A stretch of DNA of 64,000 bases from Ferrimicrobium sp. (GCF_027364955.1 NZ_DAHXOI010000005.1:62001-126000); one strand, 5' to 3'; positions 1 through 9,577 are shown, counted from the stretch's first letter. The notes: generated from the sequence alone by a model not told the origin. Numbers and translations are program-made.

Positions 1-1384
1 CCTTGGCCGAGACATGAACGATACCGTTCGCGTCGATGTCAAAGGTCACCTCGATCTGGGGGATACCCCGAGGCGCCGGCGGAATTCCAACGAGTTGGAA
101 ACGGCCAAGCGTCTTGTTATAGGAAGCCATATCGCGCTCACCCTGGAGCACATGGATCTCCACCGAGGGCTGATTGTCATCAGCAGTCGTGAAGACCTCG
201 GTCCGCTTCGTCGGGATGGTGGTGTTGCGTTCAATGAGCTTGGTCATGACGCCACCTTTGGTCTCAATACCGAGCGACAGTGGGGTCACGTCGAGGAGCA
301 GCACATCCTTGACCTCGCCCTTCAACACACCAGCCTGGATCGCAGCACCAACGGCGACGACCTCATCTGGGTTCACACCACGGTGTGGCTCCTTGCCGGT
401 CATCTGCTGGACGAGATCCTGGATCGCTGGCATACGGGTTGATCCTCCAACGAGCACCACGTGATCGACCTTACCGACGGTGAGGCCAGCATCCTTGATC
501 GCCTGCTCGAAGGGGCCCTTGCAGGCCTGAACGAGGTCTGCGGTGAGCTCCTGGAAGCGCGAACGGGTCAGCTTCATCTCAAGGTGCTTTGGCCCCTCTG
601 ACGTTGCGGAGATGAAGGGGATGTTAATCGTCGTCTCCAACGAGGCCGAGAGCTCAATCTTGGCCTTCTCGGCCGACTCCTTGAGCCGCTGCATCGCCAT
701 CTTGTCGGCGCCGAGGTCAACACCTTCGTTGTCCTTGAAGGACTTGATCATCCAGTCGATGATCCGCTGATCCCAGTCGTCACCACCGAGTTGGGTGTTA
801 CCAGCGGTGGACTTGACCTCGAAGACGCCGTCACCGATCTCAAGGACCGAGACGTCAAAGGTACCACCACCGAGGTCGAAGACGAGCACCGTCTGATCCT
901 CGGTCTCCTTGTCGAGGCCGTAGGCGAGTGCGGCAGCCGTCGGCTCGTTGATGATGCGAAGCACCTCGAGTCCCGCGATCTGTCCGGCCTCTTTGGTGGC
1001 GGTGCGCTGTGCATCGTCGAAGTAAGCCGGGACGGTGATAACCGCCTGGTTGACCGTGTCGCCGAGATAGGCCTCCGCGTCTCTCTTGAGCTTGGAGAGG
1101 ATACGTGAACTGATCTCCTGTGGGGTGTACTTCTTACCATCGATATCGATGGTCCAGTCCGTGCCCATGTGGCGCTTGACCGACCGGATTGTCCGATCAG
1201 GGTTGGTGATCGCCTGCCGCTTAGCGACCTCACCGACGAGTACCTCGCCGGTCTTTGAGAATGCGACAATCGAAGGTGTGGTTCGCCCACCCTCCGAGTT
1301 CGGGATGACGGTAGGGTCACCTCCTTCGAGAACCGAGACGACGGAGTTCGTCGTTCCAAGATCGATGCCTACTGCTTTGGCCAC
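1..1384 (-). CDS. dnaK: Chaperone DnaK (Hsp70), C-terminal part cut by window edge
   Basis: ATP-driven cytoplasmic chaperone that works with DnaJ and GrpE. The minus strand reads from a GTG at 1384 ([15 protein letters not shown]) through about 461 residues and leaves the window at base 1. Visible Hsp70 signatures are the phosphate-1 loop DLGTTNS (residues 8-14), [10 protein letters not shown], the phosphate-2 loop [12 protein letters not shown] and LVGGSTRMP; the start of the substrate-binding domain ([14 protein letters not shown]) follows. A strong AAGGAGG lies 6 nt upstream of the GTG, which fixes the start. The promoter carries a HAIR-like repeat, so HspR repression is expected. Family identity is certain; the end of the gene lies outside the window. 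Confidence 0.97.
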   Translation of the reverse strand, partial: MAKAVGIDLGTTNSVVSVLEGGDPTVIPNSEGGRTTPSIVAFSKTGEVLVGEVAKRQAITNPDRTIRSVKRHMGTDWTIDIDGKKYTPQEISSRILSKLKRDAEAYLGDTVNQAVITVPAYFDDAQRTATKEAGQIAGLEVLRIINEPTAAALAYGLDKETEDQTVLVFDLGGGTFDVSVLEIGDGVFEVKSTAGNTQLGGDDWDQRIIDWMIKSFKDNEGVDLGADKMAMQRLKESAEKAKIELSASLETTINIPFISATSEGPKHLEMKLTRSRFQELTADLVQACKGPFEQAIKDAGLTVGKVDHVVLVGGSTRMPAIQDLVQQMTGKEPHRGVNPDEVVAVGAAIQAGVLKGEVKDVLLLDVTPLSLGIETKGGVMTKLIERNTTIPTKRTEVFTTADDNQPSVEIHVLQGERDMASYNKTLGRFQLVGIPPAPRGIPQIEVTFDIDANGIVHVSAK

Positions 1385-1414
1385 TCGAGCCTCCTTATTA
1401 GCTGTTACCAAATA

Positions 1415-1435
1415 CTTGAGTGTAAGTATATCAAG
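1415..1435 (-). promoter_or_regulatory. HAIR-like HspR operator over the dnaK promoter
   Basis: CTTGAGT, seven bases, then TATCAAG. The actinobacterial HAIR consensus is CTTGAGT-N7-ACTCAAG, so the left arm is perfect and the right arm matches 5 of 7. The site lies 31-51 bp upstream of the dnaK GTG and overlaps a possible -10 (TATACT on the minus strand). HspR control is an inference from family knowledge; no hspR gene is visible here. Confidence 0.7.
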
Positions 1436-1570
1436 TTTTACTACATCCTACCCATCAGCTTTATTCCAAAACCTTGAAGAAAGGTCTTTAGTCCCCTCGC
1501 GACCCGCACAGAACCGGGACTGGCCCTGCTCAGAACCCAGCCGCTTGGGATGATCGACCCTCAAAGACCC

Positions 1571-1636
1571 CCGGCGGAGCCTCTCTGAAAAGTACCGCGG
1601 AGCCTCTCTGAAAAGTACGGCGGAGCCTCTCTCGAA
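1571..1636. repeat. Three tandem copies of a 23-24 bp repeat
   Basis: Copies at 1571-1594, 1595-1617 and 1618-1636 share the core CGGAGCCTCTCTGAAAAGTA; the third is shortened and diverges after CTCTCT. Read on the minus strand each unit begins TACTTTTCAGAGAGG, which recalls the multiple terminal repeats of IS21-type elements. No transposase remains nearby, so a transposon-end origin is only a possibility. Confidence 0.6.
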
Positions 1637-2238
1637 CGCATGATGGTGCGCCCTGGCAAGGCCCAGATCCACCCCCACGCCCTTGGATAGCGCATTCGCA
1701 TGGTGGAAAGATAACATGAGGACAGCTGAAGAGCCAGTTCGCACCTGGCTCTAGATGGCCATCACCGAGGCCCGATCCACTGAACCCCCGACGAGAACAG
1801 GCGGGTCCCTCCTATCCTCCAACAATGGCCGGTGTCAACGGCGTTACCTATTGCCTGGGTTCCGGTATTGGCAGGGCCAAGAGACGCGCGATGCTGGGAC
1901 AGCCCTCGCAAAAGAGGCATGCGCAGCGCAAGAGCATCGTACTGATCTGCCATGTTTTGCCAAGAGTCGGCGGTAGCCTCACCTAGGCCGGCAAGTGATG
2001 ACCTCTCATGACGGAGTCATCCCGAAGAGAAGCTTCGTGACCGCGAGCCTCTCATACACAACGACATCGCCACGCCGCTACCGTCAACACGCTGACGATA
2101 GTGTCAACACCTGAGCAGAGTTCATGCCCGGGACACGCCATGGCCCGGATGTTCCGAGTAACCCAAGTAATATGGTGCGACCGACGAAGTCCAGTCGCGG
2201 GCACAGACCCAATCAACATCCAAGTTCAGTGGTTACGA

Positions 2239-2271
2239 ACATCACCCCATAAACGCACATCACCCCATAAA
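2239..2271. repeat. Direct repeat of 15 bp, period 18
   Basis: ACATCACCCCATAAA occurs twice, at 2239-2253 and 2257-2271, about 40-70 bp upstream of the -10 box at 2309. Two identical sites on nearly the same helix face would suit an activator or repressor. The function is not known. Confidence 0.55.
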
Positions 2272-2308
2272 ATAGCAAGATCTTCGTCGCGACTTTCTGT
2301 ATTTCGGC

Positions 2309-2314
2309 TAACAT
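2309..2314 (+). promoter_or_regulatory. -10 box of a probable leaderless promoter
   Basis: TAACAT lies 7 nt before the ATG at 2322, so transcription would begin at or next to the start codon. No Shine-Dalgarno sequence is present. No clear -35 box is seen. Confidence 0.45.
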
Positions 2315-2321
2315 ACGACCG

Positions 2322-4211
2322 ATGAGAGGCACAGATCAACAGGGACGTAACCGGGTACCAGCGGGAACCGCGCGTTCTCCGAGCATCCGAATCTGGCTCG
2401 TCACGATGGTGGTTCTCTCGCTCATCCTCACAGCCTGTGGCACCAACTCCGCGGCTCAACTCAACCCGACACATGCCAAGGAGTTGCTCACCAAGGCCTA
2501 CCATGACACGATCGCAACGGGTGGCTATACGGTTGGCGCTACGATTCACGAGACGCTGGGGCGAGAGACGTTGAAGAACACTCGACTATCAGGTCTCGTA
2601 ACCACCGACCCACCTGCCGCGCAACTCGAGCTGCCAACGTCACACGGTAGAACGCAAGAACAACTCACTATCGGTGACACCCAGTACGTGCCGGCCCCGT
2701 CCACGCCGCACTCCGACCGTGTGAACCAGTGGCTCGCCTTCGCTATACCACCACAAGCATCGCTCGCCAACCCCAGCACCTTGAACTCCACGAGCACGCT
2801 CGCCCCCTTGCCGTTCCTCATCAACCCCGCCATCGGTCAGATCCACGAGGTTGGCCAAGCACAGGTGAACGGCACCCCCACCATTGAGGTCCAAACTCAG
2901 GTGCAAGAACAACTAGAGCAGCCACCCCCAGTACCGAGCAGTGGATACTCCATCGGGCCTCCCATCACGACGGTACTCACCCATGTCATCCTCTCGATCT
3001 GGGTCACCCGAGGTGCAAAGCCACTTATCAAGCGGCTCGAGACCACCCAACAGGCGACACCATATCACGAGAAGCTCACCACAACCACCATCACGACACT
3101 CTCTGGCTATGGAACAAAACTCTCCATCACCCCACCACCGATCGCATCAGTGATCACCCTGTCCTCTATCATCGGATCGTCAAACGCTCAAGGACAAACT
3201 CTAACAGCGCTCCAAGCAGGAGCCCCGCTCGCTCCGAACCCAATCCTCACCCCGATGAAGACCTATACCAATGCCATCCCGGTGGAAGAGATCAGTACAG
3301 TCAATAATCAGGCGCTCGTCCTTGATGAGGAGACCGGTCAAGGGAGCGAGTTGGTCCGGTTTGATCCAGCAAACGGTGCCGTCGAAGCCCACGCACGGCT
3401 CCCCGTTATCGAGGCGACAACCTACGCAGACGGGGAGCTTTGGGTATTGGCCTCTCCACCCAGTCAAAAGAACGCCTCCATCATCGAGGTGCTCAATCCT
3501 GACACGCTTACGATGCTCTATCAACGCACCCTCTCCGTAACGCCCAACCTCGCGGCGGACGCCGCCTCTATCGCGGTGGTTGGCAAGAGAGTCTGGATCT
3601 CCACCACGACGGGTATCGTTGGGCTAGACGCTGATCTGCGCCACCCGACTTCCATCACCATCGCGCGCCCTGCGACGCTGTCGATTGAGGTCGCAGGCTC
3701 TGTCAATGGCAGCGTTTTGTTGACGTCGCTCTGTGGAGATGGAGGTTCCGCCGTCACGGTCCAGGTGCGAAACCCAATCACTGGCGACCTCGTCTCCTCC
3801 TTCAAGACCGGGTTGGGGGGAATCGGCGGTGCTGCCATGACCCCTATCACCAACCGTGTCTGGCTCCGTGTTGCCACCGGGATGCTGGGAACCCTTGGCT
3901 TTGTCAACCTCACACCAGGTAACCCTCCAACCCTGTTGCCAGGCAGACCGCTCAAAAACGAGACCGGAATCCATGATCCTCCGTTCCCAAATACGCTTCG
4001 AGTCAGCGTCGCCGGTTCCACGGTGTTCGCCTACGACCCCGATAACAACGTCCTCGAGTGCCGCAACGCAGAGACCGGGTCGCTGCTCGCCGTGACTCGC
4101 AGCCTCGAAGGTGTCACCACGATCACGAGTCTCACCCACGATGAGATCGCGGTCACCCTTGGCAATGGTGAACTCACCTTCGCGAGGATCAGTCCAACCT
4201 GTCTCGGTTAA
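2322..4211 (+). CDS. Secreted lipoprotein with a probable beta-propeller C-terminal half
   Basis: A 629-residue exported protein of unknown function. The N-terminus has a hydrophobic segment (about residues 24-38) ending in the lipobox LTAC, with Cys39 as the lipidation site. Residues about 45-270 resemble LppX/LprG-type lipoprotein domains only loosely. From about residue 310 blade-like repeats appear (LVLDEETGQGSELVRFD, ANGAVEAHARLP, GELWVLASP, RVWISTTTGIVGLD, VFAYDPDNNVLECRNAETGSL), typical of PQQ/WD-like propellers. The ATG at 2322 follows a -10 box closely, suggesting leaderless translation. The next gene begins after about 60 bp with its own promoter. I do not assign a substrate. Confidence 0.8.
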   Translation: MRGTDQQGRNRVPAGTARSPSIRIWLVTMVVLSLILTACGTNSAAQLNPTHAKELLTKAYHDTIATGGYTVGATIHETLGRETLKNTRLSGLVTTDPPAAQLELPTSHGRTQEQLTIGDTQYVPAPSTPHSDRVNQWLAFAIPPQASLANPSTLNSTSTLAPLPFLINPAIGQIHEVGQAQVNGTPTIEVQTQVQEQLEQPPPVPSSGYSIGPPITTVLTHVILSIWVTRGAKPLIKRLETTQQATPYHEKLTTTTITTLSGYGTKLSITPPPIASVITLSSIIGSSNAQGQTLTALQAGAPLAPNPILTPMKTYTNAIPVEEISTVNNQALVLDEETGQGSELVRFDPANGAVEAHARLPVIEATTYADGELWVLASPPSQKNASIIEVLNPDTLTMLYQRTLSVTPNLAADAASIAVVGKRVWISTTTGIVGLDADLRHPTSITIARPATLSIEVAGSVNGSVLLTSLCGDGGSAVTVQVRNPITGDLVSSFKTGLGGIGGAAMTPITNRVWLRVATGMLGTLGFVNLTPGNPPTLLPGRPLKNETGIHDPPFPNTLRVSVAGSTVFAYDPDNNVLECRNAETGSLLAVTRSLEGVTTITSLTHDEIAVTLGNGELTFARISPTCLG

Positions 4212-4236
4212 CTGATGCCTGACTCAGAGGTTCAGG

Positions 4237-4266
4237 TTGCCTGCAGGGGACAATGTTCGTTAGGCT
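4237..4266 (+). promoter_or_regulatory. Promoter of gpmA
   Basis: TTGCCT (4237-4242), an 18-bp spacer and TAGGCT (4261-4266). The ATG at 4275 is 8 nt past the -10 box, so the mRNA is likely leaderless. This favours 4275 over the in-frame upstream ATG at 4215. Confidence 0.55.
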
Positions 4267-4274
4267 TGAAATCT

Positions 4275-4961
4275 ATGGCTACCCTGATCCTCCTCCGTCA
4301 CGGACAGAGCACGTATAACCAAGAGAACCGTTTCACCGGTTGGGTCGACGTTGACCTCACTGAGACCGGATACCAAGAGGCCAAGAAGGCTGGTGAACTG
4401 CTGCGTAACGCTGGACTCCTACCTGACATTGTCTTGACCTCGGTGCTGAAGCGCTCGATCTACACGACTGATGAGGTCCTCAAGGTCCTTGATCGAGCAT
4501 GGGTACCCGTCGAGAAGAGCTGGCGGCTCAACGAGCGCCACTACGGGGGACTCGCTGGACTCAACAAGGCCGAGACGGCCGAACGCTTTGGAGCAGAGCA
4601 GGTCAAGATCTGGCGGAGGAGTTACGATGTCAGGCCACCGGAGACCTCCGAAGAGGAGCACCGACACTTTATGAGCGATCCGCGCTACCGAGGCCTCAAA
4701 GCGACCGACGTTCCCTACACCGAGGCCCTCGCCGACGTACTGGTGCGCGTCATGCCCTACTGGGAGGAGCACATGGTCCCACTTCTCCGGGAGGACCAGG
4801 TAGTACTCGTTAGCGCCCATGGCAACTCTTTGCGAGCCATGGTCAAGTTCCTAGAATCCATCCCGGACGATGAGATCGTCGGTTACGAGATCGCCAATGG
4901 CGAGCCCATCGTCTATGAACTCGACGGCGAACTCCACGTAGCCTCAAAGACCGTCCTCTGA
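4275..4961 (+). CDS. gpmA: 2,3-bisphosphoglycerate-dependent phosphoglycerate mutase
   Basis: Interconverts 3- and 2-phosphoglycerate in cytoplasmic glycolysis and gluconeogenesis. The 228-residue protein starts MATLILLRHGQST: the RHG motif supplies the phosphorylated His9. ENRFTGWVDVDLTETG and LNERHYGGLAGLNKAETAE are dPGM signatures, and the second active-site histidine is His182 in SAHGNSLRA. An ATG 60 bp upstream (4215) is in frame, but homology begins at 4275 and a promoter sits between the two, so 4275 is preferred. Length and motifs match the family closely. It stands alone between an unrelated lipoprotein and a convergent surface-protein gene. Confidence 0.95.
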   Translation: MATLILLRHGQSTYNQENRFTGWVDVDLTETGYQEAKKAGELLRNAGLLPDIVLTSVLKRSIYTTDEVLKVLDRAWVPVEKSWRLNERHYGGLAGLNKAETAERFGAEQVKIWRRSYDVRPPETSEEEHRHFMSDPRYRGLKATDVPYTEALADVLVRVMPYWEEHMVPLLREDQVVLVSAHGNSLRAMVKFLESIPDDEIVGYEIANGEPIVYELDGELHVASKTVL

Positions 4962-5201
4962 CTCCACAGACCTACCACCTCGGAGCGCAGGGATCGGATC
5001 GCCCGGCAGGTAAGCGACTCTGATCGAAGCCGCTCTCCCTTCAGAGGATGTAATAGACCCATTTGTGACCACTGCAACAGAGTTTCCTCGCTGACGGCGA
5101 CGGTGGATTGGTGTCTGGGCTCAACCGGGGCATCTCATTTCGCCTCGCCTCTGTACGACCCCATTCACAAAGCTGACCAGACGGCAAGGCCCGGGCTTGC
5201 C

Positions 5202-6995
5202 CTACGCCGTCACCGGTATCGCCTCGACGATGACGTTGTCGGCATAGGAGCCACCCACACCAGGGACCTCAGTAAAGGGGCCACCACAGGTGACAAGGGC
5301 GAGGGTTGGTGGACCCTGGTTGGTAAAGAGCTGAGGGTGAGCCACGGTGTTGGGAGAGAGGGTTGGTTTGGTGGTGATCTGCCAGGTGGTCTCGTGTCCT
5401 TGCCAGTTGAGGATCACAGCGATGCCAAGGCTAGCGATACCGATGCCGATGGGGAGGGCATTAGTGGTGTTGGTTGGAGCATTCGGGGGACCAGTGACCA
5501 GTTTGACTGGGGCGGGGGAGGTGGATGAGGACTTGGTGGTGGGTGTCACCGTCGTTGGCTTGGTGGTGATCACCTTTGGTGCTGTAGTTGGAACCGAGAC
5601 CGGGATAGTGAGACTCGAAGAGTTACTCGTCACCGCCGTACCCGCTGGATCGGTTGCCGTAGCAGATGCGGCATCGCTCACCTTACCGTTGGTGATGTCG
5701 GTGCTGGTGACCGTGTAGGTACCAGTACAGGTAACACTCGCACCAGCTGCCAACGATGTGACCGGGCAGGAGATCGGACCTGTCAGAGCCTCACCGGGGA
5801 CCGACTGGGTATCGGCGACAGAGAGGTTGTTCAAGGTAGTGTTGCCGGTGTTAGTCACATCAAAGTCATAGGTAACACTCTGTCCCGCCTTCGTGATGGG
5901 ATTCGGGGATCCAGGAGCCTCGATCTTGGTGAGGGAGAGGGATGGATTCGAGGGAGTGATCACAGCTGGGGTGGGGGCCACTAGGGCAGGCGGAATCTCC
6001 ACTCCAAAGGCAACGCCTTGCTCTTGGCCATCACTAGTTATAGAATCGGTGGCGGTAACCGTGGTTGGATTATTCGTGGCGAGCACGAGATCGCCAACAG
6101 CGCCTGAAGTTGAACCGACGCAAGTAACGATCCCGGTACCAATTCCCAGATTCGTCTCCGCTTGGGTCTCACTGATCGGAGTCGTCGTGGAATTGCCGCT
6201 ACTTCCCCCACAGGTATTGAGGAATGATAATGACGACTCACTCGACGTGGAGCCGTCTGGATCGGACAAAGGCTCGACCATCCCATTGACTGCAGCCCAC
6301 GAATTCGACGACGTGAATTGGACTGACTCACCGCTGTTGGTGCTCTCGCCATCGGCGGCAACCAGAGTGAAGGAAGGAATTGCGATTCCGGCGGAGGTGC
6401 TAAGACTCATGTTCGCTAGCGTGAAGCTCCAGCTGGCTGGGTAATACATAGACGAACCTCCGATGCCCTCTTGCTGAGAGTAGAGAATGTATTCTCCAGT
6501 GGAGGGAAGTCCAGTATACGCATCACGTCCAAAGGCAGCGTTGGACCAGGAGACCGGCGACGTGACCGCCTGTACGAGCGGCGGAGGACTTGAATCGCTC
6601 TCAGCGAAGTTGTAGGTCAAATCAAAGGAGAAGATGTCGCCGTTTGGAAGAACTTCCTGGTAGGGAACCGACTCCCCGGGAGTCGCCTTGATACTCCCCG
6701 CGGTCAAGTCAGGTCCATTCAATACTGCGGACGGGGCCTCTGAGTTCTCAGAGGGCACAGGTGCAGAATAATTGCCGTAATCGAACCAGCAGATGTTGCT
6801 TGCATCAGGCCCATCGGTAGCAACGCCGCAGTCTTGCGATATCGGGCTCGTTGGCGATGTCAGTGTGCTCGTCACTAGCTGGGTTGGCGAGCCGCTAGCA
6901 CCTGCAACCAGAACCCCAGCCGCAAGGGTCAGCGACGAGAGAGCGAGACCCCAGTGGGATCGGACTCCGCGCCTCCGATGTTGTGCCTTTCCCAT
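5202..6995 (-). CDS. Secreted surface protein with DUF11-type domain and a cut-down class E/F sortase domain
   Basis: A 597-residue exported protein. The start MGKAQHRRRG at 6995 gives a signal peptide with an Arg-rich n-region and hydrophobic core (about residues 12-30); an upstream in-frame ATG at 7094 would add 33 residues that spoil it. The middle is Ser/Thr-rich beta structure, followed by a DUF11/DUF7507-like domain (about 360-480: LSLTKIEAPGSPNP, VTNTGNTTLNNLSVADT, AAGASVTCTGTYTVT) and a Pro/Thr linker. The tail starts like a class E/F sortase (LPIGIGIASLGIAV), jumps to a late strand (WQITTKPTLSP), and ends with the catalytic-Cys motif LALVTCGGPF (Cys570) and DNVIVEA. The central part that should carry the catalytic His is absent. 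Either a relic or a repurposed fold. Confidence 0.75.
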   Translation of the reverse strand: MGKAQHRRRGVRSHWGLALSSLTLAAGVLVAGASGSPTQLVTSTLTSPTSPISQDCGVATDGPDASNICWFDYGNYSAPVPSENSEAPSAVLNGPDLTAGSIKATPGESVPYQEVLPNGDIFSFDLTYNFAESDSSPPPLVQAVTSPVSWSNAAFGRDAYTGLPSTGEYILYSQQEGIGGSSMYYPASWSFTLANMSLSTSAGIAIPSFTLVAADGESTNSGESVQFTSSNSWAAVNGMVEPLSDPDGSTSSESSLSFLNTCGGSSGNSTTTPISETQAETNLGIGTGIVTCVGSTSGAVGDLVLATNNPTTVTATDSITSDGQEQGVAFGVEIPPALVAPTPAVITPSNPSLSLTKIEAPGSPNPITKAGQSVTYDFDVTNTGNTTLNNLSVADTQSVPGEALTGPISCPVTSLAAGASVTCTGTYTVTSTDITNGKVSDAASATATDPAGTAVTSNSSSLTIPVSVPTTAPKVITTKPTTVTPTTKSSSTSPAPVKLVTGPPNAPTNTTNALPIGIGIASLGIAVILNWQGHETTWQITTKPTLSPNTVAHPQLFTNQGPPTLALVTCGGPFTEVPGVGGSYADNVIVEAIPVTA

Positions 6996-7530
6996 AGCGC
7001 CATCCCTTCTCGTTTGTTGCCCACAAGAACCAATCTGTCCCTGTTGAACTCCACTAATTTCCCACTGTACCGCATTGAGCGGGTTGGCGAACACTTTTTT
7101 CTAGATTTTTGGATACACCGCTAAAGTTTTTGCTGGTTTGTGACCGATAACAACGCAATCAGCGCCCGATCCCACTGGATATCGGTGTCAGAAGACCATG
7201 TCCTGAACCAAATATTTTGATCGATTAGTTGTAGCCAGTCGCCTACAGAACGGGTTTCATCACCATTATCTTTCGAGCTACCTTGATGACCCTGGTCATC
7301 GCTTGCCTCCCCAAGGAGTCGTCAGCAACTCTGCGCACATCCCCGATCTTGACGAGCTCCGTTCACTCGCGTTCCGCGGATCCGGTGGGTGACATTGGCG
7401 TGAGTGCATGGCGTTAGCCTAAATTTTGCGTGGCTGAAACCAAAAGAAGACGCACGCCTTCACTCATCTGCTGGCTACAACAAACGCATCGGGGATGCAA
7501 CCACCGCGACCTCAACAGCGAGGTAACCTT
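6996..7530. other. Gene-free divergent intergenic region
   Basis: About 535 bp between the divergent surface-protein gene and the small open frame at 7531. It is AT-richer near 7080-7140. I see no RNA gene, clear promoter pair or repeat. Confidence 0.4.
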
Positions 7531-7668
7531 ATGACCCGTCTCTATCGCTTCTTTGGGACGGAGCTCCACCATGGCAGCTCACTCTACGAGTTACTAGTCG
7601 GTCTAGATGCGACACCCATTGTGGCGGAGTCAACACAACAACACGCTGGACCACCGGTCGCCGACTAG
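7531..7668 (+). CDS. Possible 45-residue peptide upstream of the peptide-binding lipoprotein
   Basis: ATG at 7531 with GAGG 8 nt upstream opens a 45-codon frame (MTRLYRFFGTELHHG...PPVAD) that ends 36 bp before the substrate-binding protein gene. No family is recognised and no membrane segment is present. It could be a small leader protein, a fragment of a lost gene or chance. Confidence 0.25.
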   Translation: MTRLYRFFGTELHHGSSLYELLVGLDATPIVAESTQQHAGPPVAD

Positions 7669-7704
7669 TCTATCAACATTAAAGCAACCTTCAAGGAGTC
7701 ATTG

Positions 7705-9540
7705 ATGAAGCGTACAATTCGATTTGCTGGGGTCGCAGTCGCTGCTGGGGCCTTGCTCGCAGCCTGCGGTTCCACGAGCTCGAGTTCAACTTCGAGTTCG
7801 TCGTCGACCCAGCCGATCAAGGGCGGCACCGCCTACTTCGCAGAGCAGCCCGGCGCCTCCCCCAACTACATCTTTCCTCTCACGCCGAGCGGGGAGTTCT
7901 CCGTCAACAACCTCGCCCAGTTTCAGGTACTCATGTACCGACCGCTCTATTACTTCGGGAACGGTAACGACGCGTCGATCAACTACAACCTCTCCATTGG
8001 TAACCAACCAGTCTTCTCCAATGGAGACAAGACGGTGACGATTACTCTCAAACATTACGAGTGGTCGAACGGTACACCAGTCACCTCGCGCGATGTCATC
8101 TTCTTTATGAATCTGTTGAAGGCAGAGAAGGCGAACTGGGGTGCCTACGTGCCTGGAGCCTTCCCTGATAACGTAGTCTCAACCACCGCGCCAAACGCCA
8201 CCACCGTTGTCTTCCAGCTCAACAAGGCCTATAACCCGACCTGGTTCACCTACAACGAGCTCTCCCAGATCACTCCATTCCCGATGGCCTGGGATCGAAC
8301 ATCTCTGACTCAGCCCGCGCCCAACCCCAATGCCGCCAATCTCCCCGATACCACCGCGACTGGGGTCAAAGCGGTCTATTCGTTCTTAAACTCCCAAGCC
8401 GCTGATCTGTCCACCTATGCCACCAGCCCGATCTGGTCGATCGTTGATGGGCCGTGGAAACTCTCAAGCTTCACCACCGTTGGTAGAGCCGTCTTTGTAC
8501 CGAACACCAAGTACTCCGGCCCGGACAAGCCAAAGCTCTCGGAGTTCGTGGAACTACCTTTCACCAGTGCATCCTCAGAGTTCAACGTACTTCGTGCCGG
8601 GAACAACGCGATCACCTACGGGTACATCCCGACCGAAGACCTCACGCAGAAGGCAACCGTCGAGTCACTTGGTTACAACATCAACCCATGGGTTGACCTA
8701 GGTTTTAACTTCTTCCCGATCAACCTCAACAACCCAACCTATGGACCGGTCTTCCAGCAGCTCTACTTCCGACAGGCGCTTGAGCACCTGATCGATCAGC
8801 CTGCCTGGATCACCCACTTCCTCGATGGCTATGGGGTCACAACCGCATCGCCGGTACCAACCGAACCGAGCAATACCTTTGCTGACGCTACCTCGAAGAC
8901 GATCCAGTATCCGTATTCGACCTCTGCTGCAAAGAACCTGTTGACCTCCCATGGTTGGAAGGTCGTCAATGGCGTGATGACCTGCGAGAGTCCTGGAACG
9001 TCAGCGACCGAGTGTGGAGCGAACATTCCGCCGGGACGCAAGATGACCTTCAACATGATCTACGCATCGGGAGTCACCTCGCTCGCCCAAGAGATGACGG
9101 CGCTCTCCTCGGCTGCCAAGCAGATCGGAATCGTCCTCAATATCTCGGCACAGCCCTTCAACAGCGTCATCTCCGATCAGCCACACTGTACCGCCACTCA
9201 GTCGGATTGCACCTGGGAGATGGTGAACTGGGGCGGTGGCTGGGAGTACAGCCCGGATAACTATCCAACCGGTGGTGAACTCTTCGGCTCGGGACCTGGC
9301 CACACCGGTTTCAGCAACTACGCCAACAATCAGGCTAACCAACTGATCGACGCGACCCATACGGCCACCAACGCCCAGGGAGCCCTCGATGCCTATCAAA
9401 ACTTCATGGACAAGACCCTGCCGGTGATCTATCAGCCCTATCCGGACTACGCGATCTCGGCAATCTCAAAGAAGCTCGGTGGCGTCACGCAGAACCCCTA
9501 CCTCGATCTCGCACCTGAGACTTGGTACTTTACGAAATAG
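7705..9540 (+). CDS. ABC transporter substrate-binding lipoprotein, oligopeptide/nickel type (SBP family 5)
   Basis: An extracytoplasmic solute-binding lipoprotein of 611 residues. The signal peptide MKRTIRFAGVAVAAG ends in the lipobox LLAAC (Cys21), followed by a Ser/Thr linker and GGTAYFAEQPGASPNYIFPL. Family 5 features include ITLKHYEWSNGTPVTSRDVIFFMNLL, FNVLRAGNNAITYGYIP and YFRQALEHLIDQPAWI. AAGGAG lies 6 nt before the ATG at 7705; a TTG one codon upstream is less likely. No permease or ATPase genes are adjacent, so the protein is an orphan that must use a transporter encoded elsewhere. A hairpin follows the stop codon. Confidence 0.93.
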   Translation: MKRTIRFAGVAVAAGALLAACGSTSSSSTSSSSSTQPIKGGTAYFAEQPGASPNYIFPLTPSGEFSVNNLAQFQVLMYRPLYYFGNGNDASINYNLSIGNQPVFSNGDKTVTITLKHYEWSNGTPVTSRDVIFFMNLLKAEKANWGAYVPGAFPDNVVSTTAPNATTVVFQLNKAYNPTWFTYNELSQITPFPMAWDRTSLTQPAPNPNAANLPDTTATGVKAVYSFLNSQAADLSTYATSPIWSIVDGPWKLSSFTTVGRAVFVPNTKYSGPDKPKLSEFVELPFTSASSEFNVLRAGNNAITYGYIPTEDLTQKATVESLGYNINPWVDLGFNFFPINLNNPTYGPVFQQLYFRQALEHLIDQPAWITHFLDGYGVTTASPVPTEPSNTFADATSKTIQYPYSTSAAKNLLTSHGWKVVNGVMTCESPGTSATECGANIPPGRKMTFNMIYASGVTSLAQEMTALSSAAKQIGIVLNISAQPFNSVISDQPHCTATQSDCTWEMVNWGGGWEYSPDNYPTGGELFGSGPGHTGFSNYANNQANQLIDATHTATNAQGALDAYQNFMDKTLPVIYQPYPDYAISAISKKLGGVTQNPYLDLAPETWYFTK

Positions 9541-9577
9541 ACCTCCACAGGGTCTTTGGATTCAGTTCAGACTACGG

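Larger units (their letters stand above)
1436..2308. other. Gene-free stretch between dnaK and the 2.3-kb lipoprotein gene
   Basis: About 870 bp without a convincing gene. It contains the three tandem repeats at 1571-1636 and a pair of identical 15-bp direct repeats (ACATCACCCCATAAA at 2239-2253 and 2257-2271) just upstream of the next promoter. Short open frames here lack a ribosome site and family resemblance. Confidence 0.5.

Noticed and set aside
1448-1744. 98-codon minus-strand frame
   Set aside because: It is built largely from the tandem repeat at 1571-1636 and has no recognisable domain.
4215-4274. Upstream ATG extending gpmA by 20 residues
   Set aside because: The extra residues have no homology and a promoter lies between the two starts.
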